Of a stretch of 64,000 nt of DNA, positions 1 to 7,680 are shown in pieces. The stretch covers positions 3,348,001 to 3,412,000 of the forward strand of contig NZ_CP028369.1 of assembly GCF_003032475.1 (NCBI RefSeq), given 5' to 3'. The notes beneath the pieces are model-generated. The model saw only the letters and a program-made list of their open reading frames with translations. It ran no database searches and was not told where the DNA came from. Each line of letters starts with the position of its first letter. The first letter of the stretch is position 1. Position numbers and translations under genes: made by a program. Origin of the DNA: Streptomyces sp. P3 (GTDB lineage: Bacteria > Actinomycetota > Actinomycetes > Streptomycetales > Streptomycetaceae).

Positions 1-101
1 GGCGGAAGGCCGAGCAGGGCGACCACGGCGACCACCGGCAGGACCGGCGACAGCGTCCGGGCGCGGGGCAGCGTCAGCGGAAGGTGCGGGGCTAGGGTCA
101 T
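1..101 (-). CDS. N-terminus of a membrane protein, probable exopolysaccharide gene (partial)
   Basis: An ATG at 99-101 opens a frame that runs off the left edge, so only about 33 residues are visible. They begin MTLAPHLPLTLPRARTLSPV and turn into a Val/Leu/Ala-rich stretch that looks like a first transmembrane helix. The start lies 7 bases after the stop of the sugar transferase, so the gene is probably co-transcribed as the next member of the exopolysaccharide operon. A ligase, polymerase or flippase would fit this position, but the family cannot be read from this fragment. Confidence 0.5.
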   Translation of the reverse strand, partial: MTLAPHLPLTLPRARTLSPVLPVVAVVALLGLP

Positions 102-108
102 CGGCGGT

Positions 109-1524
109 TCAGCTCCCGGTCGGTCGCACGAGGGCGGCCGCGGTGCGCAGCAGGATGCACACGTCCTGCCACAGCGACCAGTTGTCGATGTACGCGTTGT
201 CGAAGCGGGCCCGGTCCTCGATCGAGGTGTCGCCGCGCAGCCCCTGTACCTGGGCGAGGCCGGTGATGCCGGTCCGCATCCGGTGGCGTGCCGCGTAACC
301 GGGGTAGGTCTGGCTGAACTGGCCGACGAAGAAGGGGCGTTCGGGGCGCGGTCCGACAAGGCTCATGTCGCCGCACAGGACGTTCCACAACTGGAGCAGC
401 TCGTCCAGCGAGGTCTGGCGCAGGAAGCGGCAGAAGTGGCTCATCTCGCGTTCGCCGGCCACGCTCCAGCGGGTCGCCGACTCGTGCTCGTCGACGGGAC
501 GGTGGGTGCGGAACTTCAGCAGGGTGAAGGGCCGGCCGTCCTTGCCGATGCGCTCCTGCCGGAAGACCACTCCGGGTCCGTCGGTCAGTCGCAGCACGGC
601 CGCGCACAGCAGCAGCAGCGGGCTCACCAGCAGCAGCAGCACCCCGGAGACCACGACGTCCAGCAACCGCTTGCCGAGGCTGCCCCGCCGCCGGACGCCC
701 ATGTCGAGGCGCCGGCAGGAGAACCCGGCCAACTGCTCGGGGCTCGCGTACGAAGGGGTGTCGGCGTCGACCTCCCACACCGTGCAGCCCGATTCGGCGA
801 GCGCCCGCAGCAGGGGGCCCTGCACGCTGCGCACGGCGGGGTGGACGCACAGCACGTCCCGCACGCCGTTCTGGATGAGGGCCCGCTGCACCTCCTGACC
901 GGTGGTCAGCACCGGCAGCCCCTCGTCGCCTCCGGGGCTCTCGGCCACGATCCCCACCGGCCGGACCCCGCACCGGGGATGCCGCAGCACCGCGGCGGCC
1001 ACCCGCTGCGAGGTCGTGGCGGGACCGATGACGAGCGCGGCGCGCGGCCGGCGCAGCAGCGTCCGGCGCCGGCGCAGGTGCACGACCGCGCGGGCCGTGC
1101 AGCCGACCGCGGTCTGTGCCGCGCAGCCGACGACCAGGGTGCGGGCCGAGAGCGCGTGCGCCGGGTTCCACGCCGCGGCGAGCGCGCCGAGCGAGAGCCA
1201 GGCCACCGCGATCCGGCCGCACACGGCGGGTAGTTCGTCCAGCACCCCGGCCACCGGGCGCGGGCGCTGCGGGCGCAGCAGTATCGTCGCCGCCACCAGC
1301 AGGGCCACCAGCAGCGGACGGCGCTGCACCCCGGTCAGGGCCAGCGCGACCGCGACCGCGGCGAGGCCGTCGGCGAGCAGCAGCGGCAGCGAAGACGCGG
1401 GACGCGCCGGAGGCCGACGGGCGGGGAACCGGAATCCCGCTGCGCTTCCTCGCCGCGGGATGACCGAGACGGGTGAGTATCCGGCCTGCGTGCCGGGAGA
1501 GGGGACGGTGCTTTCCGCAGTCAC
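109..1524 (-). CDS. Polyprenyl-phosphate sugar-1-phosphate transferase (exopolysaccharide priming)
   Basis: About 471 residues. The C-terminal half is a bacterial sugar transferase domain: GSLGKRLLDVVVSG followed by a membrane hairpin, then VVFRQERIGKDGRPFTLLKF and the signature MSLVGPRPE. This family moves a sugar phosphate onto undecaprenyl phosphate as the first step of exopolysaccharide assembly at the inner face of the membrane. The N-terminal half has several hydrophobic segments and a CoA-binding-like region (ALVIGPATTSQRVAAAVL), as in WbaP/CpsE-type proteins. The GTG at 1522-1524 gives VTAESTVPS and overlaps the stop of the glycosyltransferase by four bases (GTGA), which favours translational coupling. 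Longer upstream extensions would lie inside that gene. The sugar substrate cannot be told. Confidence 0.88.
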   Translation of the reverse strand: MTAESTVPSPGTQAGYSPVSVIPRRGSAAGFRFPARRPPARPASSLPLLLADGLAAVAVALALTGVQRRPLLVALLVAATILLRPQRPRPVAGVLDELPAVCGRIAVAWLSLGALAAAWNPAHALSARTLVVGCAAQTAVGCTARAVVHLRRRRTLLRRPRAALVIGPATTSQRVAAAVLRHPRCGVRPVGIVAESPGGDEGLPVLTTGQEVQRALIQNGVRDVLCVHPAVRSVQGPLLRALAESGCTVWEVDADTPSYASPEQLAGFSCRRLDMGVRRRGSLGKRLLDVVVSGVLLLLVSPLLLLCAAVLRLTDGPGVVFRQERIGKDGRPFTLLKFRTHRPVDEHESATRWSVAGEREMSHFCRFLRQTSLDELLQLWNVLCGDMSLVGPRPERPFFVGQFSQTYPGYAARHRMRTGITGLAQVQGLRGDTSIEDRARFDNAYIDNWSLWQDVCILLRTAAALVRPTGS

Positions 1525-2696
1525 GAGTGGATGGGCTCCCTGCACTCGGTGGGCGCGACCCGCGCCCCTTCGGTGGTCGTGAGCAGCTCGCGGTACACGC
1601 CCTCGACCGCCTCGGCCGTTCGCCGCACGTCGTGCGCGGCCAGGACGTGCCGACGCCCCTGGTGGCCGAGCGACTCGCGCAGCAGCGGGTCGGACAGCAG
1701 TGCGCAGACCGCCTCGGCGAGCGCCGCGGGGTTCTCGGCAGGGGCGACACAGCGCTCCGCGAGTCCGGCCGGCAGGCTCTCCCGGGCGCCGTTCACGTCG
1801 GTCACCACCACGGGTCTTCCGCAGGCCATCGCCTCCAGCGGGGCCAGCGCCATGCCCTCCCAGCGCGAGGGCAGCACCACCAGATCGGCCGCCTGGTACC
1901 AGGGGACGGCGTCGGCGACGGCCCCCGCGAACAGCACCGACTCCGGTGCGCCGGGCCGCAGGCGTGCCGCGTCGGGACCGTCGCCGACCAGCACCAGCCG
2001 GGCGGCGGGCGTCCTGGCCACGATCGTGTCCCAGGCCCGCAGCAGCACGTCCTGCCCCTTCTGCCGGCACAGCCGCCCCACGCACACCACCAGCGGGGCG
2101 GCCGGGTCGAGGCCGGGCAGGAGCGAGGCCCGCACGGTGCCGACGGGGGCGGGGTGGAAACGCCCGCAGTCGATGCCGTTGGGGACGACGCTCCATCGTC
2201 CGGAGATCCCCGCCCGGCGGCCGGCGGCGCGTTCCGCCTCGCTCACGCACATCAGCCGGTCCGCCCAACGCGCCCCGAAGCGTTCCCAGGTGCGGGCGAG
2301 CGCCGCGGTGGTGTCCCCGACGGCCTCGAAGGACCAGGCGTGCGGCTGGAACACGGTCGGGATCCGGCCGCGCACCGCGAGCCGGCCGGCCAGTCCCGCC
2401 TTCGCACTGTGCGCGTGCACGAGGTCGGGTCGTACCTCGGCGATCAGGCGTACGAGCTGCCGCACCTCGCCGGGGAGGGAGGGGCCCGGCGACCGTGTGG
2501 CCGCCCAGCGCCGGGTCCGCGCGCCCAGGGACCGCAGTTCCCCGGCGAGCCCGCCGTCCGGGCAGGCGACGGTGACGTGCAGACCCGCCGCGAGCTGGGC
2601 CCGTGCCAGGTCGGTCACGACCTGGGCGACCCCGCCTTCCACGGGCTGGGTGAGGTGCAGGACCCGGGGCCCGGCGTCGGGTTCTGGCTGGTGCAT
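1521..2696 (-). CDS. GT4-family glycosyltransferase
   Basis: About 391 residues, starting at the ATG at 2694-2696 (MHQPEPDAGPRVLHLTQPV). The acceptor half carries the glycine-rich VEGGVAQVV near the N-terminus and VHAHSAKAG. The donor half has VVCVGRLCRQKGQDVLLRAW, and the sugar-nucleotide signature LPSRWEGMALAPLEAMACG places the second E of the EX7E motif. These are standard for retaining GT4 glycosyltransferases, which extend lipid-linked oligosaccharides in the cytoplasm. It sits first in the visible operon and overlaps the sugar transferase by four bases, so a role in building the same polymer is likely. Donor and acceptor are unknown. Confidence 0.88.
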   Translation of the reverse strand: MHQPEPDAGPRVLHLTQPVEGGVAQVVTDLARAQLAAGLHVTVACPDGGLAGELRSLGARTRRWAATRSPGPSLPGEVRQLVRLIAEVRPDLVHAHSAKAGLAGRLAVRGRIPTVFQPHAWSFEAVGDTTAALARTWERFGARWADRLMCVSEAERAAGRRAGISGRWSVVPNGIDCGRFHPAPVGTVRASLLPGLDPAAPLVVCVGRLCRQKGQDVLLRAWDTIVARTPAARLVLVGDGPDAARLRPGAPESVLFAGAVADAVPWYQAADLVVLPSRWEGMALAPLEAMACGRPVVVTDVNGARESLPAGLAERCVAPAENPAALAEAVCALLSDPLLRESLGHQGRRHVLAAHDVRRTAEAVEGVYRELLTTTEGARVAPTECREPIHS

Positions 2697-2748
2697 TGCG
2701 CGGATTCCTCGCTCACGGTGGCGCTCGGGACTGCGGGAACGCGCCTGA

Positions 2749-3392
2749 TTACTTCTTCCGTGTGTCGACGGCTGCGAAGAGCGCCCCGGCCCACGCCGCG
2801 TCCCGGTGGGAAACGAGCCGCACGGCCAGCTGGTCACCGCCGTGCCGCAAACCCCTGCGGAGATCGAACACATCGGAGTCGTAGCCGAGCGTGTTGACGC
2901 ACGCCGGTACACGCGCCGCCGGAGCCTCCCCCGGCTCGCTGATCGTGGAGTTCAACACATCGTCAGATGGATTGACCGGGTCGGTGAGCGCGACGGACGG
3001 CCGGCCACCGGTCGAGAACATGAGCGAATCACCCGAACGGCCGCGGTCGCCGTCGTAGGCCACGAGCCCGGCCCGGCCGCCCGCGCGGGGCGCGGTGTCC
3101 AGATGTCGAAGCCGTTGTCGAGGCCGGCCCCGCCCCGGCGGACGGAAGGGCAGGAGTGCGCCGCGCGGACCTCCGGAGCGGCCCGGCAGCCGATGGCCGC
3201 GTTGACCGCGTTGGCCGCGCGGGCGATCCCGCCGTGCCGTGTCGCGGGGTAGCGCTGCCGAAAGGCGAGGCTCGGCGCCTGCGTGGCGGGCGGCGTCCCG
3301 CCCGCACGGGCACCGGACGGCACCCAGGGCGAGGCGAGGGCGAGGACACCGGCCGTCGTGCGGCGCGACAGCGGACCCAGGGAAGTACGCAT
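2749..3392 (-). pseudogene. Decayed DUF3344-like secreted protein (internal deletion plus frameshift)
   Basis: Two frames hold the two ends of one protein. From the ATG at 3390-3392 (MRTSLGPLSRRTTAGVLALA) the first frame gives a signal peptide, the family-like LAFRQRYPATRHGGIARAAN and LDNGFD near 3104-3122, then degenerates. A second frame picks up near 3085 with RAGLVAYDGDRGRSGDSL, VNPSDDVLNSTISE, NTLGYDSDVFDLRRGL and SHRDAAWAGALFAAVD, and stops at 2749. From memory, intact secreted actinobacterial homologues have a long middle region between these blocks. Here it is absent and the reading frames no longer match. A programmed frameshift would not explain the missing core, so I call it a pseudogene. 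It lies between the exopolysaccharide operon and a chaplin gene. Confidence 0.7.
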
Positions 3393-3466
3393 GACCGGCA
3401 GTGGCCTTTCGTGCGATTTGCTTGCTATAGGCGTGCGGCGGATGGTGCGCAACTCTAACTTCTGCC

Positions 3467-3478
3467 CGGATTAATCCG
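3467..3478. promoter_or_regulatory. Perfect 12-bp palindrome between divergent genes
   Basis: CGGATTAATCCG is a perfect inverted repeat in the 240-base gap between the decayed secreted-protein gene (minus) and the chaplin (plus). It lies in the locally AT-richest part of the gap. It could be an operator for either side. No clear -35/-10 pair was seen beside it. Confidence 0.3.
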
Positions 3479-3632
3479 CATAAAAAGGTCAAGTGTGTCG
3501 GAATGGTGAAGCGTGGCCTCCGGTGACATCACTCCTTTGGTGGCACAACCCCCGCGGTTCCCGGCGCGTTGACCTCAGCGCCGGGCATCCCCGCCCAGGT
3601 GTTTGTGTCAAAACCCCAAGGAGCACCTCTCC

Positions 3633-3872
3633 ATGTCGCGTATCGCGAAGGGCCTGGCCCTGACCTCCGTTGCCGCCGCGGCCGTCGTCGGCGCCTCCGG
3701 CATCGCCGCCGCCGACAGTGGCGCGAACGCCGTCGCCGCGCACTCCCCGGGCGTGTTGTCGGGCAACGTCGTCCAGGTTCCCGTCCACATCCCGGTCAAC
3801 GTCTGCGGCAACACCACCAACGCACCGGGCCTGCTGAACCCGGCGTTCGGCAACATCTGCGTCAACGACTGA
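3633..3872 (+). CDS. chpF: Short chaplin, ChpF-like
   Basis: A 79-residue secreted protein: signal peptide MSRIAKGLALTSV...AAAD, then a single chaplin domain with SPGVLSGNVVQVPVHIPVNV, CGN and GLLNPAFGN. The two conserved cysteines can form the chaplin disulfide. Short chaplins self-assemble into amyloid fibres at the air interface and coat aerial hyphae and spores. AAGGAG at 3618-3623 lies nine bases before the ATG at 3633, which excludes the upstream in-frame ATG. The length and position on the far side of melC from a second chaplin match my memory of S. coelicolor chpF. A strong hairpin follows the gene. Confidence 0.9.
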   Translation: MSRIAKGLALTSVAAAAVVGASGIAAADSGANAVAAHSPGVLSGNVVQVPVHIPVNVCGNTTNAPGLLNPAFGNICVND

Positions 3873-3910
3873 CGTCACCTCTCCCCGAGGTCACGACACG
3901 TCATTCACCG

Positions 3911-3943
3911 AACAGCCGCCCTCCCGCCAGGAGGGCGGCTGTT
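3911..3943 (+). terminator. Terminator after the chpF-like gene
   Basis: AACAGCCGCCCTCC (3911-3924) pairs with GGAGGGCGGCTGTT (3930-3943) around a five-base loop, a 14-bp perfect stem 38 bases after the chaplin stop. There is only a short T run, as usual for Streptomyces hairpin terminators. Confidence 0.8.
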
Positions 3944-4199
3944 CGCGTCTGCGGACAGCGTTACCCTGACCGCGGGCGGGCCGCGACGCGCTCGGTCGAT
4001 GCCGGCGCTTCCCGCAGTCCGACGGACGCCGCCCGGCAGCTCCGGGCACGTCCGCACGCCGGCTCCGAAAGGACGCCGGGGCGCGGAAATTCCCGTGCGC
4101 ACGGTTTCCGCACCGGACGGGGCTCGTTAGGCACGGCGTCAGAATTTCCCCTGGTGACGTGCTGTGCCGAGGCGCAGGGTCGCCGATGAAAGGAATCCG

Positions 4200-4487
4200 A
4201 TGAAGTCCCTGAAGGCCGCCGTCGTCGTCGCCGGATCCGTGATTCTCGCCGGTGTCGCCGCGCCCGCGTTCGCCGCACCCGCCGACCTCACGCCCACCAG
4301 CCTCAACGGCGCCGTGGACACCCTCGCGAGGGGGCCGATCGGCGTGGAGGACGCGCTGCCCCTGCAGCACCAGTCGGACGCGCTCGACACCGAGAACAAG
4401 GACTCCGTCCTGCACGCCGTCAACGGCGCCGCCGAGGCCCTCAACACCCGCAACCCGCTGCTCGGCGGGCTGCCGCTGAAGGGCTGA
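4200..4487 (+). CDS. Small secreted protein of unknown function
   Basis: A 95-residue protein with a clear signal peptide (MKSLKAAVVVAGSVILAGVA, cleavage likely after AFA) and a roughly 70-residue mature part. The mature part is rich in Asn, Leu and Asp (SLNGAVDTLARG, HAVNGAAEALNTRNPLLGG) and has no cysteine. AAAGGAA ends a few bases before the ATG at 4200, and a hairpin closes the transcript. Its position between a chaplin and melC suggests a cell-surface or developmental role, but I do not recognise a named family. It lacks the chaplin signature. Confidence 0.75.
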   Translation: MKSLKAAVVVAGSVILAGVAAPAFAAPADLTPTSLNGAVDTLARGPIGVEDALPLQHQSDALDTENKDSVLHAVNGAAEALNTRNPLLGGLPLKG

Positions 4488-4504
4488 GACGCCCGCCGCC
4501 GCAG

Positions 4505-4536
4505 GGGCCGGTACCCGTCACCGACGGTGCCGGCCC
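4505..4536 (+). terminator. Terminator after the small secreted protein gene
   Basis: GGGCCGGTACC (4505-4515) pairs with GGTGCCGGCCC (4526-4536), one G-U pair, ten-base loop, 18 bases past the stop codon. Confidence 0.7.
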
Positions 4537-4657
4537 GCGTGCTGTTCGAGGCCGCTCGAGCGGCGGGTCCCTCGTTCGTGTGGAGCAGCGCACCGGCGTC
4601 CCCCGGTCGGGTGAGAACGCGCCCGGTGGCCCTCCGGCACGCCGATAAGGTCGCGCG

Positions 4658-5155
4658 GTGACCTCAACCCCCAGCGCAACCCGGCCCTTCCGTGTGACCG
4701 ACCTGGGCACCCTCGTGGTGATGCCGTGGAGCGGAGAGGCTCCCGACGGCAGCGACATGCCCTACCTCCTCGCCTATTCACTCGGCGACACCGCGGAGGG
4801 CCCCGAGGGGACGGCCCTCGCCGTCGCGCGACTGGCCGGCGACAACGGCATGCGCGTCGGCGGCGTCGTCGACGGCACCGAGCGGCCCAGCCTGCCGTTC
4901 AGCCTGCTGGTCGAGTCCGGCGCGGCCGTCCTGAACATGCCGGGCCTCAACGCCCAGTGCCTGCCGCCGCGGGAGTGGCTCGCGGCCGTCGAGCAGCGCG
5001 GCTACGCCTACCTCGTCCTCACCTGTCGCGCCTGGCCGGAGGCCATCCCCGGACAGGCCGTCACACCCGAGGCGCTGGCCGCGTTCGCGGGCGCCGAGGA
5101 GACCCTGACGGCGGCGGCGCACGTCGTCCTGCCCGCCCGCCGCCTGCGCGGCTGA
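4658..5155 (+). CDS. DUF5949-like actinobacterial protein
   Basis: A 165-residue soluble protein starting at a GTG (MTSTPSATRPFRVTDLGTLV). It contains VVMPWSGEAPDGSDMPYLLA and FSLLVESGAAVLNMPGLNAQ. I recall this pattern as the Streptomyces family DUF5949, whose function is unknown. It has no signal peptide or membrane segment. Its TGA overlaps the ATG of the VKOR gene (TGATG), so the two are probably translated together. That is the only functional hint. The DUF number is from memory. Confidence 0.75.
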   Translation: MTSTPSATRPFRVTDLGTLVVMPWSGEAPDGSDMPYLLAYSLGDTAEGPEGTALAVARLAGDNGMRVGGVVDGTERPSLPFSLLVESGAAVLNMPGLNAQCLPPREWLAAVEQRGYAYLVLTCRAWPEAIPGQAVTPEALAAFAGAEETLTAAAHVVLPARRLRG

Positions 5156-5751
5156 TGAGGCCGCCGCAGCCGACGGCCGTGGGCGGCGGACGCGCGTTCG
5201 CCCTGCTGCTGGTCCTGACCGGCGCGGCCGGGCTGCTGGCGTCCTGGGTCATCACCCTCGACGAGTTCAAGCTGCTGGAGGACCCCGGATTCACTCCCGG
5301 GTGCAGCCTGAACCCCGTCGTCTCCTGCGGCAGTGTCATGCAGAGCGACCAGGCCTCGGTGTTCGGGTTCCCCAACCCGATGCTCGGCCTGGTGGCCTAC
5401 GGCATGGTCGTGTGCGTCGGCATGAGCCTGCTCGCCCGGGCCGCCTTCCCGCGCTGGTACTGGCTGACCTTCACCGGAGGCTGCCTGTTCGGCGTGGGGT
5501 TCGTGTCCTGGCTGCAGTTCGAGTCGCTGTACCGGATCAACGCGCTGTGTCTGTGGTGCTGTCTGGCGTGGGTCGCCACGATCCTCGTGTTCTGGTACGC
5601 CGTCTCGTTCGACGTGCGGCACGGCTTCCTGCCCGTTCCGGCCGGCGTGCGGACGTTCTTCGCCGAATTCACCTGGGTGCCGCCGCTGCTGCACATGGGG
5701 GCGATCGGGATGCTGATCCTGACCCGATGGTGGAGTTTCTGGACCGGCTGA
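5155..5751 (+). CDS. Vitamin K epoxide reductase family membrane protein
   Basis: 198 residues with about five hydrophobic segments. The VKOR features are a loop cysteine pair in TPGCSLNPVVSCGSVMQS, the FGFPNPMLGLVAYGM segment and the quinone-site motif CLWC in RINALCLWCCLAWV. Bacterial VKOR reoxidises a periplasmic or extracellular thiol oxidase and so drives disulfide formation in exported proteins. No DsbA-like partner is fused or adjacent. The start ATG overlaps the DUF5949 stop (TGATG). Chaplins and other disulfide-containing exported proteins nearby are possible clients, which is inference. Confidence 0.9.
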   Translation: MRPPQPTAVGGGRAFALLLVLTGAAGLLASWVITLDEFKLLEDPGFTPGCSLNPVVSCGSVMQSDQASVFGFPNPMLGLVAYGMVVCVGMSLLARAAFPRWYWLTFTGGCLFGVGFVSWLQFESLYRINALCLWCCLAWVATILVFWYAVSFDVRHGFLPVPAGVRTFFAEFTWVPPLLHMGAIGMLILTRWWSFWTG

Positions 5752-6132
5752 CCAGTGCGGCGGCAGCAGGGCCACGGCAGTCGGGCGCTTTGCACCGATG
5801 CCGTTCTCCAGCTCGTTGCCCGGGTACGGCGCACGGCCCCCCGCCTCCTGCCGAGAGGGACCGTACCCGAGACGAAGTCGACCACCCGAGGGAACCCCCG
5901 CCGCAGTGATCACCCGCATGGCCGCCGCCGCGGGCGCGCCGTCCGAACCGCTGACGAACCGCCACGACCACGGGCCCGGACGCCTCGTCCCGGGCCCGTC
6001 GCCGTGCCCGCCGCCACACCGCGGCGGGCCGATCGGGGGCCGGGCGGTGACCAGTCGGCCCGCCGGGCGGTTACCCCCACGAAGCAACCCAACAGACCAC
6101 GGGGACGAGCGATCCCGGACGAGGAGCACACC
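5752..6132. other. Intergenic region between VKOR and melC1
   Basis: 381 bases without a credible gene. It holds the hairpin at 5970-5999 and, at its end, GAGGAG (6121-6126) as the melC1 ribosome site. I could not identify a convincing -35/-10 pair for melC1. Confidence 0.6.
5970..5999 (+). terminator. Terminator hairpin upstream of melC1
   Basis: ACGGGCCCGG (5970-5979) pairs with CCGGGCCCGT (5990-5999) around a ten-base loop, a perfect 10-bp stem. It would end the DUF5949-VKOR transcript before melC1. Confidence 0.65.
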
Positions 6133-6615
6133 ATGGCCGTCAGCGCCGACGCAGTACCCCTGACCGCGCCGCCGGCGGGCCCGGCAAGACCCGCCACGGC
6201 GCGCGGCACACGACGACGCGATCTGCTGCGCGGGCTGCTGGCCGCGTCCGCCGCACTGGCGATCGTCCCCGCCGTCACCGCCACCCGGCCGCGCCGCCGG
6301 GCGGACGGCGGCCTCGACTCGTTCGACGAGACCTACCTGGGGCGGCGCATCCGGGGGCTCCTCACCACGGCGGGGACCGCGGGCGCGGGCCACGCCGAGT
6401 GGACGGTCACGGTCGACGGCCGTCCGCTGCACCTCATGCGTCGCGCCGACGGCACCTGGCTGAGCATGGTCGACCACTACCGCTCGTACGCCACGCCGCT
6501 GGAGGCGGCCCGGGCCGCCGTCGACGAACTCGGCCCCGGACAGCGGCTGCGCGAGGCGGGCCCGGCACACCACGACGACACGCACATCGGGGGACACCAT
6601 GGCCTACATCCGTAA
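6133..6615 (+). CDS. melC1: MelC1, tyrosinase cofactor / copper chaperone
   Basis: 160 residues. The N-terminus has a twin-arginine-type signal (TRRRDLLRGLLAASAALAIV). The mature part has the family patterns SFDETYLGRRIRGL, VTVDGRPLHLMRRADGTWLS and DHYRSYATPLEAARAAVDEL. MelC1 binds apo-tyrosinase, inserts copper and carries the complex out through the Tat pathway, because MelC2 has no signal of its own. The Tyr in MVDHYRSYATP lies in the region thought to mimic substrate in the active site. GAGGAG precedes the ATG. The 3' end overlaps melC2 by 17 bases in another frame, so translation is coupled. The His-rich tail (HHDDTHIGGHHG) is typical. Confidence 0.93.
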   Translation: MAVSADAVPLTAPPAGPARPATARGTRRRDLLRGLLAASAALAIVPAVTATRPRRRADGGLDSFDETYLGRRIRGLLTTAGTAGAGHAEWTVTVDGRPLHLMRRADGTWLSMVDHYRSYATPLEAARAAVDELGPGQRLREAGPAHHDDTHIGGHHGLHP

Positions 6616-7465
6616 GGACGTCAGCAAGCTCACCGCCGCCGAACGACGACGCTTCGTGAACGCGCTGCTCGAGATCAAACGGAAGGGGGAGTACGACGAG
6701 TTCGTGCGGGTGCACATCGACCACTACGTCTCGGACGGCGAAGGCGGCCTGCGCAGTGCCCACATGGCGCCCTCCTTCCTGCCGTGGCACCGCAGGTTCC
6801 TGCTCGACCTGGAGAAGGCGCTGCGCCGGGTCGACTCCTCGGTGACCGTGCCCTACTGGGACTGGACACGCCGGCGCACCGCGACCGCCACGCCCTGGAC
6901 GGCGGACCTGCTGGGCGGCAACGGGCGGCGCTCCGACCACCGGGTGACCACCGGGCCGTTCGCCTACGCCACCGGTGACTGGACCCTCAGGGAGAACGTC
7001 ACCGACGGGAAGTTCCTCACCCGGGACCTCGGCCGGGCCGCCGCCCCGATCGCCCTGCCCACCGCCGCCGACGTGGAGTGGGCGCTGAAGGACCCGGTCT
7101 ACGACGTCCGGCCCTACGACTCGACCGTCACCCGGGGCTTCCGCAACAAACTGGAGGGCTGGGGGACCGGCTCGGGCAGTGCCGCCTGGCGCAACCACAA
7201 CCGGGTGCACCGCTGGGTCGGCGGGGTCATGCTGAGCGGCGCATCCGTCAACGACCCCGTCTTCTGGCTGCACCACGCCTTCGTCGACCTGCTGTGGACC
7301 CGCTGGCAGAGCCGCCACCGCGACCACCGCTATCTGCCGGCCGAACCGCCGGGGCCCGCCAGCAGCCAGTACCGCCGGGTCGTCGCCCGCCGGCAGAAGC
7401 TGCCGCCGTGGGACGTGACGCCGGATCAGCTGGAGGACATGTCCCGGACCTACCGGTACGCCTGA
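6599..7465 (+). CDS. melC2: MelC2, tyrosinase
   Basis: 288 residues, usual family length is about 273. The type 3 copper ligands are visible. CuA His39, His55 and His64 lie in RVHIDHY, RSAHMAPSFLPWHRRF. CuB His residues lie in NHNRVHRWVGGVM and in DPVFWLHHAFVDLLW. The enzyme hydroxylates monophenols and oxidises o-diphenols to quinones, producing melanin outside the cell. It lacks a signal peptide and depends on MelC1 for copper and export. The 17-base overlap with melC1 fits the usual bicistronic melC operon. A tandem repeat and a shared terminator follow. Confidence 0.95.
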   Translation: MAYIRKDVSKLTAAERRRFVNALLEIKRKGEYDEFVRVHIDHYVSDGEGGLRSAHMAPSFLPWHRRFLLDLEKALRRVDSSVTVPYWDWTRRRTATATPWTADLLGGNGRRSDHRVTTGPFAYATGDWTLRENVTDGKFLTRDLGRAAAPIALPTAADVEWALKDPVYDVRPYDSTVTRGFRNKLEGWGTGSGSAAWRNHNRVHRWVGGVMLSGASVNDPVFWLHHAFVDLLWTRWQSRHRDHRYLPAEPPGPASSQYRRVVARRQKLPPWDVTPDQLEDMSRTYRYA

Positions 7466-7520
7466 CCCGAGTACGACCGACCCGGCGAGGGTCACGGGCG
7501 TACCGGGGAGCCGGTGCGCG

Positions 7521-7598
7521 GCGGACAAGACAGGGGGAGAGCCCCGGCGGACAAGACAGGGGGAGAGCCCCGGCGGACAAGAAAGGGGGAGAGCCCCG
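7521..7598. repeat. Three tandem 26-bp repeats ending in a terminator arm
   Basis: Unit GCGGACAAGACAGGGGGAGA plus GCCCCG at 7521-7546, 7547-7572 and 7573-7598. Copies 1 and 2 are identical; copy 3 differs at one base (AAGAAAG). Each unit ends in AGAGCCCCG, the left arm of the terminator completed at 7610-7620, so three alternative left arms are present. Contiguous copies with no spacers exclude CRISPR. Confidence 0.9.
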
Positions 7599-7620
7599 GC
7601 GCTCGAGGTGCCGGGGCTCT
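7590..7620. terminator. Bidirectional terminator between melC2 and chpG
   Basis: AGAGCCCCGGC (7590-7600) pairs with GCCGGGGCTCT (7610-7620) around a nine-base loop. It sits between converging melC2 and the second chaplin and would serve both. Confidence 0.8.
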
Positions 7621-7680
7621 CCTGGTGGTACGTACGGCGCGTACGACCGGGGTGTACGCGCGAGGCGTACCGACGAACGT

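Noticed and set aside
2749..3392. Programmed frameshift in the DUF3344-like gene
   Set aside because: Joining the frames would still leave out the whole middle of the protein, so a deletion explains it better.
7521..7598. Possible CRISPR-like repeats
   Set aside because: The three copies are directly joined without spacers and no cas gene is present; they belong to a terminator region.
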